33,349 nucleotides of DNA. Source: Streptosporangiales bacterium (GTDB lineage: Bacteria > Actinomycetota > Actinomycetes > Streptosporangiales > Streptosporangiaceae). The notes beneath the pieces are model-generated. The model did no database searches and was not told the DNA's origin. It saw only the letters and a list, made by a program, of their open reading frames with translations. The stretch spans positions 1 to 33,349 of the forward strand of contig WRBL01000027.1 in NCBI GenBank assembly GCA_009784565.1. The letters run 5' to 3'. The position numbers and the translations under genes were made by a program. Positions within the stretch are counted from its first letter, which is position 1; every line of letters starts with the position of its first letter. Shown here piece by piece: positions 16,761-24,877 of this stretch.

Positions 16761-16808
16761 GTGCGTAACCACCAGCGTCGCCGGCGGCCCGGGATCGGGG
16801 CCGCATGA
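16761..16808 (+). CDS. Possible 15-codon leader peptide upstream of tctAB
   Basis: AGGAGGA at 16751-16757 is the best ribosome-binding site in the region, but it faces a GTG at 16761 that is out of frame with the permease. That GTG opens a 15-codon frame (MRNHQRRRRPGIGAA) whose TGA overlaps the permease ATG (ATGA at 16805-16808). The permease ATG has no good site of its own, so its translation may depend on the leader. The four consecutive arginine codons (CGT CGC CGG CGG) could make its translation rate variable. It may instead be an untranslated coincidence. Confidence 0.4.
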   Translation: MRNHQRRRRPGIGAA

Positions 16809-18940
16809 CGCACGACCTGCTTTCGGGCTTCTCCCAGCTGCTCACCCCCGAGGCCATCGGGCTGCTCTTCGCCGGCATGGCGCTCGGCATGTTCATGGGC
16901 ATGCTCCCCGGCATGGGCGTGTCCCTCGCCCTCAGCCTGATGCTGCCGTTCCTGTACCACATGAGCCCGATCCCGGCGATCACGCTCATGCTGGCCACCC
17001 AGGCGGCCTCCTACTACGCCGCCTCGATCACCGCGATCCTGCTGAACACCCCCGGCGCGCCGGAGTCCTTCCCGACGACGCTGGACGGGTTCCCGATGGC
17101 CAAACGGGGAGAGGCCGGGCGCGCCCTGGCCATCTCGGCCGTGTCGACCTGGGCCGGCGGCTGGATCGCCTGCGCCGCCCTGCTCATCCTGATCCCTGTC
17201 TCCGGCTCGCTGGTCGGGGTGTTCCACCCGCCGGAGTTCGTCGCGATCATCATCCTGGCCCTGGTGCTCATCGGCGGGACCGGCGAATCCACCTCCGCCG
17301 GCAAGGTCGTCCTGTCCGGCGCGATCGGCCTGATGCTGTCGTTCATCGGCAGCGACCCGGTCACCGGGATCGCCCGCTTCACCTTCGGCAGCGTCTCGCT
17401 GATGGACGGGCTGAACGTGGTGCCGTTCGCCCTCGGCGTCTTCGCGATGACCCAGATGGTGGTGATGTTCGGCCGCAACGAGTCCGTCAGCGGCACCCAG
17501 GCGATGCTGAAGAACGCGTTCGGCCGCCAGGTCGGACAGGGCTTCGGCGACGCGCTGCGGGCCTGGATCCACATCCTGCGCTCCGCCCTGGTCGCCAGCG
17601 TGCTCGGGCTCATCCCGGGCATCGGGGGCTTCGCCGCCAACTTCATCTCCTACAGCCTCGGCCGGCAGGTCTCCCGGAAACACGGCTCGACGTTCGGCAC
17701 CGGCGTCCCGGCGGGCGTCGCGTCCGCCGAGGGTTCCTCCCTCGCCAAGGAAGTCGGCTCGCTGGTGCCCGCCGTCGCGCTCGGCCTGCCCTCCGGCGTC
17801 GGGATGACCATCTTCATCGCGGCCCTGTCCATCCTCGGGATCCAGCCCGGCCCCGCGCTGCTGAAGTCGCAGCCCGCCCTGCCGTACTCGATGATGTGGA
17901 TCATGGCCATCGCCGGGCTGCTGTCCTGCGCGATCGGCCTGGTGCTCACCCCCTGGCTCAGCCGGGCGACCAACGTGCGCGGGCCGGTCATGATGCCGGT
18001 CATCGTCAGCCTCGCCGTGCTCGGCAGCTTCGCGGCCGTCACCAGCTTCGCCGGAGTCGTCGAACTCGGCGTGTTCGCCCTCATCGGCGTCGTCCTGCGC
18101 AAGCTCGGCTACTCCGTCGCCGCGATGACCATCGGCCTCGTGCTCGGGACCACGTTCGCCGACAACCTGCACCTCACGCAGTCGATCTACGGCTGGGGGT
18201 TCGTCGCCCGCAGCCCGCTCGCCGACATCTTCCTGGCCGTCACCATCGCGCTGCTGGTCATGATCACCTGGCGGGGCCGGCGCGGCAAGACCATCGTCAC
18301 CTCCGGCACCCCCGGCCGGGCGGGCCGGGGCCCGAAGCCCGGGCACCCCGTGCTGGAGCCGGCCACCGAGGCCGTCATCGCCGTCGTGTCGGTCATCTAC
18401 CTGGTCCTCGCTCTCGGCTACCCCGCCGACGCGGGCCGGGTGCCCGCGATCATCGCGGGGATCGTCGTCGCCGTCTCCGTCTTCCGGCTGGCCTCCCGCG
18501 CGGTCCGCGGGCTACGGGCGAGAACCGCCGCCGGACCGGGCACCCCGGTTCCCGCCGAACCCGCGCTGGCAGCCGTCTCCGCCGGGGGGCGGGAGAGCAG
18601 CGACGATCCGTTCGGCATGCATGATCTTCCCGGAGATCAACCCCCGCCCGGAACCGAACGGATCTCCGGTCCTGTCCCGGACCAGGCCCGGAGCCGGCGC
18701 CGGCTGGGCCGCGAGTTCGCCGCGCTCGGCTGGATCTGGGCGGCCATCGTTCTGAGCTACCTGTTCGGCTTCCTCATCGGCGTCCCCGTCGCGGCCGCCG
18801 CCTACAGCCTCACCTCCGTCGAATGGAAACGGCGCTCGCAGCGGTTCGCCTACGCGGCCGTCGTCACCGTCGTCGCGTTCGCCATCTCCTACGGCTGCGA
18901 ATACCTGTTCAACCTCGATTTCTACGGCCTCCTGACCTGA
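16805..18940 (+). CDS. tctA: Tripartite tricarboxylate transporter permease, TctA-TctB fusion
   Basis: 711 aa. Residues 1 to about 500 are a complete TctA large permease: the GMLPGMGVSLALSLMLPFLY and LLNTPGAPESFPTTLDGFPM signatures, a second GLIPGIGGFAANFISYSLGR repeat, and about 12 membrane segments. Residues about 516-711 are a TctB small subunit: two membrane segments (AVIAVVSVIYLVLALGYP and VPAIIAGIVVAVSVFRLAS), a hydrophilic 90-residue linker, then two more segments (WIWAAIVLSYLFGFLIGVPV and FAYAAVVTVVAFAISYG). TctA and TctB are normally separate genes. The system is a secondary, cation-coupled importer of carboxylates using the periplasmic-type protein encoded 12 bp downstream. Known substrates of the family include citrate, terephthalate and other aromatic acids. 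Confidence 0.92.
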   Translation: MTHDLLSGFSQLLTPEAIGLLFAGMALGMFMGMLPGMGVSLALSLMLPFLYHMSPIPAITLMLATQAASYYAASITAILLNTPGAPESFPTTLDGFPMAKRGEAGRALAISAVSTWAGGWIACAALLILIPVSGSLVGVFHPPEFVAIIILALVLIGGTGESTSAGKVVLSGAIGLMLSFIGSDPVTGIARFTFGSVSLMDGLNVVPFALGVFAMTQMVVMFGRNESVSGTQAMLKNAFGRQVGQGFGDALRAWIHILRSALVASVLGLIPGIGGFAANFISYSLGRQVSRKHGSTFGTGVPAGVASAEGSSLAKEVGSLVPAVALGLPSGVGMTIFIAALSILGIQPGPALLKSQPALPYSMMWIMAIAGLLSCAIGLVLTPWLSRATNVRGPVMMPVIVSLAVLGSFAAVTSFAGVVELGVFALIGVVLRKLGYSVAAMTIGLVLGTTFADNLHLTQSIYGWGFVARSPLADIFLAVTIALLVMITWRGRRGKTIVTSGTPGRAGRGPKPGHPVLEPATEAVIAVVSVIYLVLALGYPADAGRVPAIIAGIVVAVSVFRLASRAVRGLRARTAAGPGTPVPAEPALAAVSAGGRESSDDPFGMHDLPGDQPPPGTERISGPVPDQARSRRRLGREFAALGWIWAAIVLSYLFGFLIGVPVAAAAYSLTSVEWKRRSQRFAYAAVVTVVAFAISYGCEYLFNLDFYGLLT

Positions 18941-18951
18941 AAGGCTCCATC

Positions 18952-20013
18952 ATGCTCGGTCACGTCACGAAGCGTGCGAGAACCATCGCGGCCGCCGCGG
19001 TCGCCACCGCGTCCGTCGCCGCCCTCTCCGCCTGCCACCCCGGCTCCGCCGCCTCCGGCGCCAGTTCGGGCGGCGGTGCCAGCGACTTCAAGGGCAAGAC
19101 CGTCACCCTGATCGTGCCGGACAAGCCCGGCGGCAGCTACGACACCTATGCCCGGCTGTTCGCCCCGTACGTGGCGAAGAACCTCGGGGCCACGATCAAC
19201 ATCGAGAACATCCCCGGCGGCGGCACCCTCCAGGGCAGTAACCGGATGGCCGCCTCTCCCGCCGACGGGACGACGATCGGCATGGTGAACGTCGGCGGCG
19301 ACGTGGCCAGCCAGGTCGAGAAGAACCCCGGCCAGAGCTTCGACATGAAGAAGATCAGCTGGATCGGCCAGCCCGCCCAGGTCCCGAACGCCGTGGTCAC
19401 CCAGCCGGGATCCAAGGTGACCAGCTTCGACTCGCTGCTGCGCTCCAAGTCCACCGTGCACGTGCTCGACATCCGCAACGGCGTCGGCGACATGCTCAAC
19501 CGGGTCGTCTTCGGCGCGTTCGGCATCCCGCACAGCCTGGACACCGGCTTCGAGCACACCTCCGACCTCAAGCAGGGGTTCATCGCCAAGGACGGCCAGG
19601 TGATCCAGGAGGCGATGTCCACGCTCTACCCGCTGATCGCCGGCCACGAGGCCACGCCGCTGCTCGTCGTGGGAACGCCCGGCGCCAGCTACGCCAAGGT
19701 CCTGTCCGGGGTGCCCACGCTGCAGTCCGAACTGGCGAAGGCCAGGCTCTCCTCCTCGCAGTCCGCGGCGGTGAAGGAAGCCCTCGCGCTGGGCAACCTG
19801 GCCGACGACTTCGCCGCGCCACCCGGCCTGCCGCCCAAGGACCTGACCGTCCTGCGGCAGGCGTTCGCCAAGGCGGCCGCCGACCCCGCGCTGCGCAAGG
19901 GGGCGGCCAAGCAGTCCCTGCCGGTGTCCTGGACCGACGGGGCGACGACGCGGGGCCAGGTGATCCAGGCCCTGTCCGCCTCGCCGGCCATCGCCCCCTA
20001 CGTCAACAAGTAA
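18952..20013 (+). CDS. tctC: TctC-type solute-binding lipoprotein
   Basis: 353 aa from ATG at 18952. A basic N-terminus (HVTKRAR), an Ala-rich hydrophobic core and lipobox LSAC with Cys28 mark an exported lipoprotein, followed by a Ser/Gly linker. The mature part has TctC/Bug family features: VTLIVPDKPGGSYDTYARLF, the IENIPGGGTLQGSNRMAASP loop (usually NRPGAGG...), DGTTIGMVN and C-terminal AFAKAAADPALRKG. It binds the carboxylate outside the membrane and delivers it to the TctAB permease encoded immediately upstream. Binding pockets of this family close over a carboxylate through two water-bridged beta-alpha loops; the ligand cannot be read from sequence. Confidence 0.9.
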   Translation: MLGHVTKRARTIAAAAVATASVAALSACHPGSAASGASSGGGASDFKGKTVTLIVPDKPGGSYDTYARLFAPYVAKNLGATINIENIPGGGTLQGSNRMAASPADGTTIGMVNVGGDVASQVEKNPGQSFDMKKISWIGQPAQVPNAVVTQPGSKVTSFDSLLRSKSTVHVLDIRNGVGDMLNRVVFGAFGIPHSLDTGFEHTSDLKQGFIAKDGQVIQEAMSTLYPLIAGHEATPLLVVGTPGASYAKVLSGVPTLQSELAKARLSSSQSAAVKEALALGNLADDFAAPPGLPPKDLTVLRQAFAKAAADPALRKGAAKQSLPVSWTDGATTRGQVIQALSASPAIAPYVNK

Positions 20014-20025
20014 GGAGGCCGTTCG

Positions 20026-21093
20026 TTGGCCACCAAGACGACCACCAAGGTCGCGCACTACTACGTGCAGAAGGAACGCCGCGCCCAGTTCCTCGAGGAC
20101 TGGCGGGCCAACCACCGCACCGTCGTCGCCCTCGAGGACGTCGAGATGCACGACACCAGCCGCGGCATGCGCCGCGGCGTGTACGTCGGCGCCGACGGCG
20201 GGCGGGCCACCCGCACCATGGACGCCACCGCCCACGAGATCGACCCCGGCGTCGTAAGCACCGTGCACCGGCACTCGTGGGACGCCATGATGTTCTGCGT
20301 CGCGGGGGAGGCGTGGACCGAGATCGACGGCGAGCGCGTCGAGTGGGGGCCGGGAGACTCGCTGCACCTGCCCGCGTGGGCGTGGCACCGGCACGGAGGT
20401 GCCTCTTCTTCCGGCGCCCGGTTCCTCACTTTCTCGTCGGAGCCGATGCTGGAGACGATGGGCATGGCGTTCCTCGAGGAGGGCGGCGACGCCGACGTGT
20501 CGACGCTGCCGCCCCGGCCGCCATACGCCGCTGGTATTTCGGGTGATGACCCCTATGCGGAACGGCTGCGGCGGCTAGCCGCCGACCAGGACGCGCGGCG
20601 CAGCGGACGCCTCCACACCAGCTGGGATGACCTGGAGATGCTGCCTACTCCGCGCGGCACCCGCACCACGTTCCTGCTGGACCGGGCCATCGGCTACCAG
20701 GCGTCCGGCATCACGATGGCCATGTTCGAGATCGGACCGGGCCGAGGCCAGTCCATGCACCGTCACCCGGGCGAGGCCTGGCTCTACGTCGTCGAGGGCC
20801 ACGGCCACTCCTACCTCGGGGCCGAGCCCGAGGGCGGCCAGACCTACGAATGGAAGAAGGGCGACATCATCGTCGTCGACCACTACCTGTGGCACCAGCA
20901 CGTCAACGACGACCCCGACAACACCGCGCGCGTGGTGCGGATCCACATGTTCGACAGTCTCCTGGAGACCATGCGGGCCCTGTGCGATCCGCTGGTCCTG
21001 TTCGAGGAGCCGCCGGACCACATCCGCGACAAGCAGGCCGGCGACCCGACCACGGTGGACTGGCCGCCGCTCAGCCGGCCGACGTGGCCGTGA
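20026..21093 (+). CDS. Bicupin protein 2
   Basis: 355 aa from TTG at 20026, which is decided by AAGGAGG at 20012-20018 seven bases upstream. Two cupin domains both retain metal ligands: His81/His83 with His121/His123 in the first (STVHRHSWDAMMFCVAGEA and WAWHRHG), and His245/His247/Glu250 with His290/His292 in the second (MHRHPGEAWLYVVEGHG and YLWHQHVN). The N-terminal 60 residues precede the barrels and include a basic segment. It follows the transporter genes at 12 bp and overlaps the AAA+ ATPase gene as GTGA, so the two products are made together. It resembles bicupins 1 and 3 in architecture. The reaction is unknown. Confidence 0.8.
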   Translation: MATKTTTKVAHYYVQKERRAQFLEDWRANHRTVVALEDVEMHDTSRGMRRGVYVGADGGRATRTMDATAHEIDPGVVSTVHRHSWDAMMFCVAGEAWTEIDGERVEWGPGDSLHLPAWAWHRHGGASSSGARFLTFSSEPMLETMGMAFLEEGGDADVSTLPPRPPYAAGISGDDPYAERLRRLAADQDARRSGRLHTSWDDLEMLPTPRGTRTTFLLDRAIGYQASGITMAMFEIGPGRGQSMHRHPGEAWLYVVEGHGHSYLGAEPEGGQTYEWKKGDIIVVDHYLWHQHVNDDPDNTARVVRIHMFDSLLETMRALCDPLVLFEEPPDHIRDKQAGDPTTVDWPPLSRPTWP

Positions 21094-21989
21094 CTGTCTC
21101 AGGCGACCTCCCGCGCGGCGTCACCGGCGTCCACGCGCTGCCGGCCGGCCACCACGACGGCCCGTGGGACTCCATCGTCGTCCCGGACGGCACCAGGGAA
21201 CGCCTGCTGGGCACCGCCCTGGTCAGCATGCTGCACGGGCGGCGCCTGTCGGCGCTGCCCGCCGCGGCGTCGCCGAGCGGCCTGATCGTACTGGCCGGGC
21301 CGCCCGGCACCGGGAAGACGACGCTGGCCCAGGGGCTGGCCCAGGCCGCCGCGCTGGCCGTGGCCCAGCACGGCGCGACCACGCTCATCGAGGTCGACCC
21401 GCACGCCATGCCGAGCGAGATGCTCGGGGAAAGCCAGCGGAACGTGGTCCGGCTGCTGCGGGACCACGTCCCGCAGCTGGCCGGGTCCCGGCCGCACGTC
21501 ATCGTGGTGATCGACGAGGTGGAGAGCTTCGCGATGCGGCGGAGCCTCGCGTCGTTCGAGACCAACCCGGTGGACGTGCAGCGCGCCACCGACGCCGTGC
21601 TGGCCGGGCTGGACCACCTCGCGACGGCGCTGCCCGGCGCGGTCATCGTGACCACCACCAACTTCGTGTCCGCGGTCGACGAGGCGTTCCTGTCCCGGGC
21701 CGACCTGGTGATCGAACTCGGCCTGCCGGGTCCTGACGCGCGGGCCCGGATCATGGAGATGGCCCTGTCAGACCTGGCGCTGTCGTGGCCGTCGCTGTCG
21801 GACCTGGCGTCGGATCCGGCGCTGCACAAGGAGGTGGCCGGGCTCACCGAGGGCTGGGACGGGCGGCGGCTGCGGAAACTGCCGCTGGCCGTGCTCGGCT
21901 CCGACCCGGCCCTGGCCCGCGACCCGGAGTCCCTGACCGCGCGGCGGCTGAGGGACGCGGCAGCCTGGGGAAGGAGCGAGCCCGCCTGA
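21090..21989 (+). CDS. TRIP13/Pch2-like AAA+ ATPase
   Basis: 299 aa from GTG at 21090, overlapping the bicupin 2 stop; GTG at 21084 is an alternative. Walker A is GPPGTGKTT (residues 70-78), Walker B is VIVVIDEVES (137-146, Asp142/Glu143), sensor 1 is TTTN (188-191) and an arginine finger candidate is Arg203 in SRADLVIEL. The block from DEVES through ATDAVLAGLDHL to TTTNFVSAVDEAFLSRAD resembles eukaryotic TRIP13/Pch2 and the bacterial TRIP13-like Cap6 ATPases, which remodel HORMA proteins. No HORMA protein or CD-NTase is in the window, and the usual N-terminal adaptor region is short. Coupling to a bicupin suggests it remodels or activates a metabolic enzyme instead. Confidence 0.82.
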   Translation: MTVSGDLPRGVTGVHALPAGHHDGPWDSIVVPDGTRERLLGTALVSMLHGRRLSALPAAASPSGLIVLAGPPGTGKTTLAQGLAQAAALAVAQHGATTLIEVDPHAMPSEMLGESQRNVVRLLRDHVPQLAGSRPHVIVVIDEVESFAMRRSLASFETNPVDVQRATDAVLAGLDHLATALPGAVIVTTTNFVSAVDEAFLSRADLVIELGLPGPDARARIMEMALSDLALSWPSLSDLASDPALHKEVAGLTEGWDGRRLRKLPLAVLGSDPALARDPESLTARRLRDAAAWGRSEPA

Positions 21990-21999
21990 GCGACCGTGA

Positions 22000-23520
22000 T
22001 CACCGAGGCGGAACTGGGGGAGCGGGCTGGCTGACAGGTTCCGCGACCCGGCCCCCGATGTCTGCCGGGGCCTTCATGATGCTGTAGTCACCGGGGCGGA
22101 AGACGGCGGTGCCGCGGTACTCCGCGGACAGGCCGGGCCAGTTGGCGGTGACCCGGCCGTGGGCGTTGCGGTACCAGGAGGTGCACCTGGTCCAGACGCT
22201 GCCGGCGAGCCGCGCCTGGATGCGGTCGTCGAACTCCGTGGCGACGCCGGGCTTGAGGTCGAGCGGCGCGCCGCTTTCGGCGAGCCGGCCGACGTAATCC
22301 CTGATGTAGCGGGCCTGTGTTTCGAGGAAGTAGATGATCGATCCGCCGCCGGTGTTCGTGTTGGGGCCGTACATGATGAGCATGTTGGGGAACCCCGGGA
22401 CGGTCAGCCCGTAGTAGGCGGATGCCCCTTCTGCCCATGCTTTGTCCAGGGGCAGGCCGTCGACGCCGGTGACGGTCATCGGGGCGAGGAATTCGGCGGC
22501 GGCGAACCCGGTGCCGTAGATGATCACGTCGGCCTCGTGGAGGTGCCCGTCGCCGGTGCGCACGCCGGCGGGCTCGATCGCCGTGATGGGATCGGTGACC
22601 ACCTCGACGTTGTCCTGGGCGAGGGCTGGCAGGTAGTTGTCGGAGGCCAGGATGCGTTTGCAGCCGAGCGGGTAGTCGGGCCAGACCTTCTCGAACAGTC
22701 CCGGCTTGCCTGCGGTCTGCCGTTTCATGTGCCACTTGGCGTAGGCGGTGAAGACCCTGGACAGGGCCGGGGAGTACACGAAGCTGCTGGTGACGGTTTC
22801 CAGGTAGGTCCACCAGGCGAGGCGCTCGGTGGCCTGCGTGAACGGCAGTGCCCGGAACAGCCGGTGATGCAGCGGCCCGTAGCCGGCGTCCAGGCGGGGC
22901 GCGATGTGGGGCGGGGTCCGCTGGAACAGGGCCAGCGACCCCGCGCGGGGCTGGATCTGGGGGACGAACTGGATCGCGGACGCGCCGGTCCCGATGACGG
23001 CGACCCGGCGTCCGCTCAGGTCGACGTCATGCTCCCAGGCCGCGGAGTGGAACGCGGGCCCGGCGAACGTGCCGATGCCGTCGATCTGCGGGTACGCGGG
23101 CCGGGACAGCTGGCCCACCGCCGGGACCAGCACGTCGGCGGTCAGCGTGTCCCCGGACGCCAGCGTGACGGTCCACTGCCGGGCGACGTCGTCCCAGGTA
23201 CACGCCCGGACCTCGGCACCGAACCTGATGTGACGGCGCAGGTCGTACTTGCCGGCGACCATCTTCAGATAGTCGTGAATAGCGGACTGGGGCGCGTACC
23301 GCCTGGGCCAGCCGGGGTTGGGCTCGAATGAGTACGAGTACAGCGGGGTGGGGACGTCACAGGCCGCGCCGGGGTAGGTGTTGTCGCGCCATACGCCGCC
23401 GACCTCGCCGGCCTTCTCCAGCAGGGTGATACTCGTGTGGCCGGCGTTCTTGAGCTCGATCGCGGCGGCCAGGCCCCCGAACCCGGTCCCGATGATGATG
23501 ACGGAGAGCTGGCCGGTCAT
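22000..23520 (-). CDS. Baeyer-Villiger-type flavin monooxygenase
   Basis: 506 aa from ATG at 23520, which overlaps the stop of the upstream oxygenase gene. FAD-binding GTGFGG (residues 11-16) is followed by EVGGVWRDNTYPGAACDVP. The Baeyer-Villiger fingerprint FAGPAFHSAAWE (152-163) has the conserved Phe, Gly, His and Trp, but ends in Glu rather than Pro or Asp. The NADPH site is VIGTGASA. Such enzymes insert one oxygen atom from O2 next to a ketone carbonyl, giving an ester or lactone, and some oxidise heteroatoms. It is last in a tetR-mpaB-monooxygenase operon and faces the AAA+ gene tail to tail. The substrate is unknown; a steroid-like or cyclic ketone would be typical. Confidence 0.9.
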   Translation of the reverse strand: MTGQLSVIIIGTGFGGLAAAIELKNAGHTSITLLEKAGEVGGVWRDNTYPGAACDVPTPLYSYSFEPNPGWPRRYAPQSAIHDYLKMVAGKYDLRRHIRFGAEVRACTWDDVARQWTVTLASGDTLTADVLVPAVGQLSRPAYPQIDGIGTFAGPAFHSAAWEHDVDLSGRRVAVIGTGASAIQFVPQIQPRAGSLALFQRTPPHIAPRLDAGYGPLHHRLFRALPFTQATERLAWWTYLETVTSSFVYSPALSRVFTAYAKWHMKRQTAGKPGLFEKVWPDYPLGCKRILASDNYLPALAQDNVEVVTDPITAIEPAGVRTGDGHLHEADVIIYGTGFAAAEFLAPMTVTGVDGLPLDKAWAEGASAYYGLTVPGFPNMLIMYGPNTNTGGGSIIYFLETQARYIRDYVGRLAESGAPLDLKPGVATEFDDRIQARLAGSVWTRCTSWYRNAHGRVTANWPGLSAEYRGTAVFRPGDYSIMKAPADIGGRVAEPVSQPAPPVPPR

Positions 23521-24872
23521 GAGTCGGCTCCGCCCGCGCGGTGGTACGTCAGGTCGGCCTGCACGCGCAGCCCCGCCGCCACCAGCACCTCGCGCGCCGC
23601 GGCGCGCTGCCGGTCCTCGAACCGGCGGCGCCCGCCGGGCACGGCGTACGCGGCCGCCCGCCGCAGGACGTTGACCGCCGCGTGCCGGAGAACCGGCAGC
23701 AGCGCGGAGAGCCGCGGGTTGTCGAACCCCAGCGTCGTGGCCGCCTTCTCGCCGAGCAGCAGGTGCATGATCAGCGTGTTCGCCGCGGTGACCCGGTTGA
23801 GCGTCCTGGCCTCGCGCGGGTTCCGCGGGTCGAGCCCGAACAGGTCCGGATAGGCGCGCAGCAGCGCGCCGCCCAGCTCGCGGCCGCTCGCGCGCGTGAC
23901 GTCGTCGAGCCGGATCTGGTGATTCATCTGCACGGCGGCCAGCCGCCACTGGTCGGCCTCGTCGGCGGCGATCAGCTCCGGGGCGACGCCGACCAGGCAG
24001 GCGACGTAACGCCACAGGTGCAGGACCGCGCCCCGGTCCCGTCTCGTCATGAAGTGCCCGTGGGCCAGGCTCAGCGCGATCGTCATGACGGAGAACAGGA
24101 TCGGGGTCGCCACGTAGACGCCCTGGTGGATCGGCAGTTCCGACTCCGGCCAGCCGGGCGTCTGGCCGATCCCGGACCGCATGAACCCGTGCGTCAGCCG
24201 CACGCGGACCGCGGCCCGGTAGCCGTCCTCGCCCGGGTACAGCGCGCCCGGTGATGTCACCTCGCCCACCCAGGTGAGCGTCTCCACCGCCCGCCGGGCC
24301 GCCTTCCTGTGCAGGTCGCCCGACCGCAGCAGGACCTGGTTGGCGTCCTCGGCGAGGTAGCTCATGGCCAGCCCCATCGCGAACACGGGCATGATGTCGG
24401 CGCCGACGGACTGATATACGCGGCTGCCGCGTTCCAGCTTCTCCGGGTCAATCCAGTACGGCACGTTCTCCACTGCCTGGAAGAACGTGACCAGTTCCTC
24501 CGGTGCGCCCTCGACGGACCCGACGCCGTCGGTGAGAGCCTGCTCGAACTGGACCCGGAGCTGCTGCCCGCCGCCGTTCTTGATCCGTGCGACCAGGGCG
24601 TCGGCGAGCGGATCGCCGGCCGAGCGCCAGCGGGCGAAGCTCTCGTCCTGAGCCCGGACCGGGCGAAGGTCGGGCAGGCCGTACAGCAGGCGGGCCAGCT
24701 TCAGCGCGGGCTGGGACAGCAGTTCGTGCCCAGGCACCCGTCCGGTCACGTACCTGCCCGTCCCGCTCGTCTGCGCCGCCAGGTCTTCCGCGCTCCGCGA
24801 GGGCGCCGGGTGCGGGCCAGGCGTCACGGTGCTTCCGTTCGAGCCCTGGACGGGATGTTCGGCAGTTACCAC
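23517..24872 (-). CDS. MpaB/latex-clearing-protein-type (DUF2236) oxygenase
   Basis: 451 aa from GTG at 24872, which lies 5 bp after the tetR stop, with GAGGA upstream. The catalytic domain of the ER-bound oxygenase MpaB / rubber oxygenase Lcp family is visible: a helical protein with VRLTHGFMRSGIGQ, PIHQGVYVATPILFSVMTIA, GHFMTRRDR and VAPELI. Histidines in LTHGFM and the GHFM segment are candidate haem ligands. Lcp proteins are b-type haem dioxygenases that cleave polyisoprene, while MpaB cleaves a farnesyl chain; most bacterial members are uncharacterised. No Tat or Sec signal is evident, unlike secreted Lcp. Coupling to a flavin monooxygenase suggests consecutive oxidation of one hydrophobic substrate. 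Confidence 0.78.
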   Translation of the reverse strand: MVTAEHPVQGSNGSTVTPGPHPAPSRSAEDLAAQTSGTGRYVTGRVPGHELLSQPALKLARLLYGLPDLRPVRAQDESFARWRSAGDPLADALVARIKNGGGQQLRVQFEQALTDGVGSVEGAPEELVTFFQAVENVPYWIDPEKLERGSRVYQSVGADIMPVFAMGLAMSYLAEDANQVLLRSGDLHRKAARRAVETLTWVGEVTSPGALYPGEDGYRAAVRVRLTHGFMRSGIGQTPGWPESELPIHQGVYVATPILFSVMTIALSLAHGHFMTRRDRGAVLHLWRYVACLVGVAPELIAADEADQWRLAAVQMNHQIRLDDVTRASGRELGGALLRAYPDLFGLDPRNPREARTLNRVTAANTLIMHLLLGEKAATTLGFDNPRLSALLPVLRHAAVNVLRRAAAYAVPGGRRRFEDRQRAAAREVLVAAGLRVQADLTYHRAGGADS

Positions 24873-24877
24873 GGTGT

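Noticed and set aside
16628-18346. A 572-codon open frame antisense to the TctA-TctB gene
   Set aside because: Low-complexity Gly/Asp/His/Arg composition produced by the third-position GC bias of the sense gene; no family match and no ribosome-binding site.
20026-21989. CBASS-type antiphage system suggested by the TRIP13-like ATPase
   Set aside because: No CD-NTase, HORMA protein or effector gene is present; the neighbours are a transporter and a bicupin.
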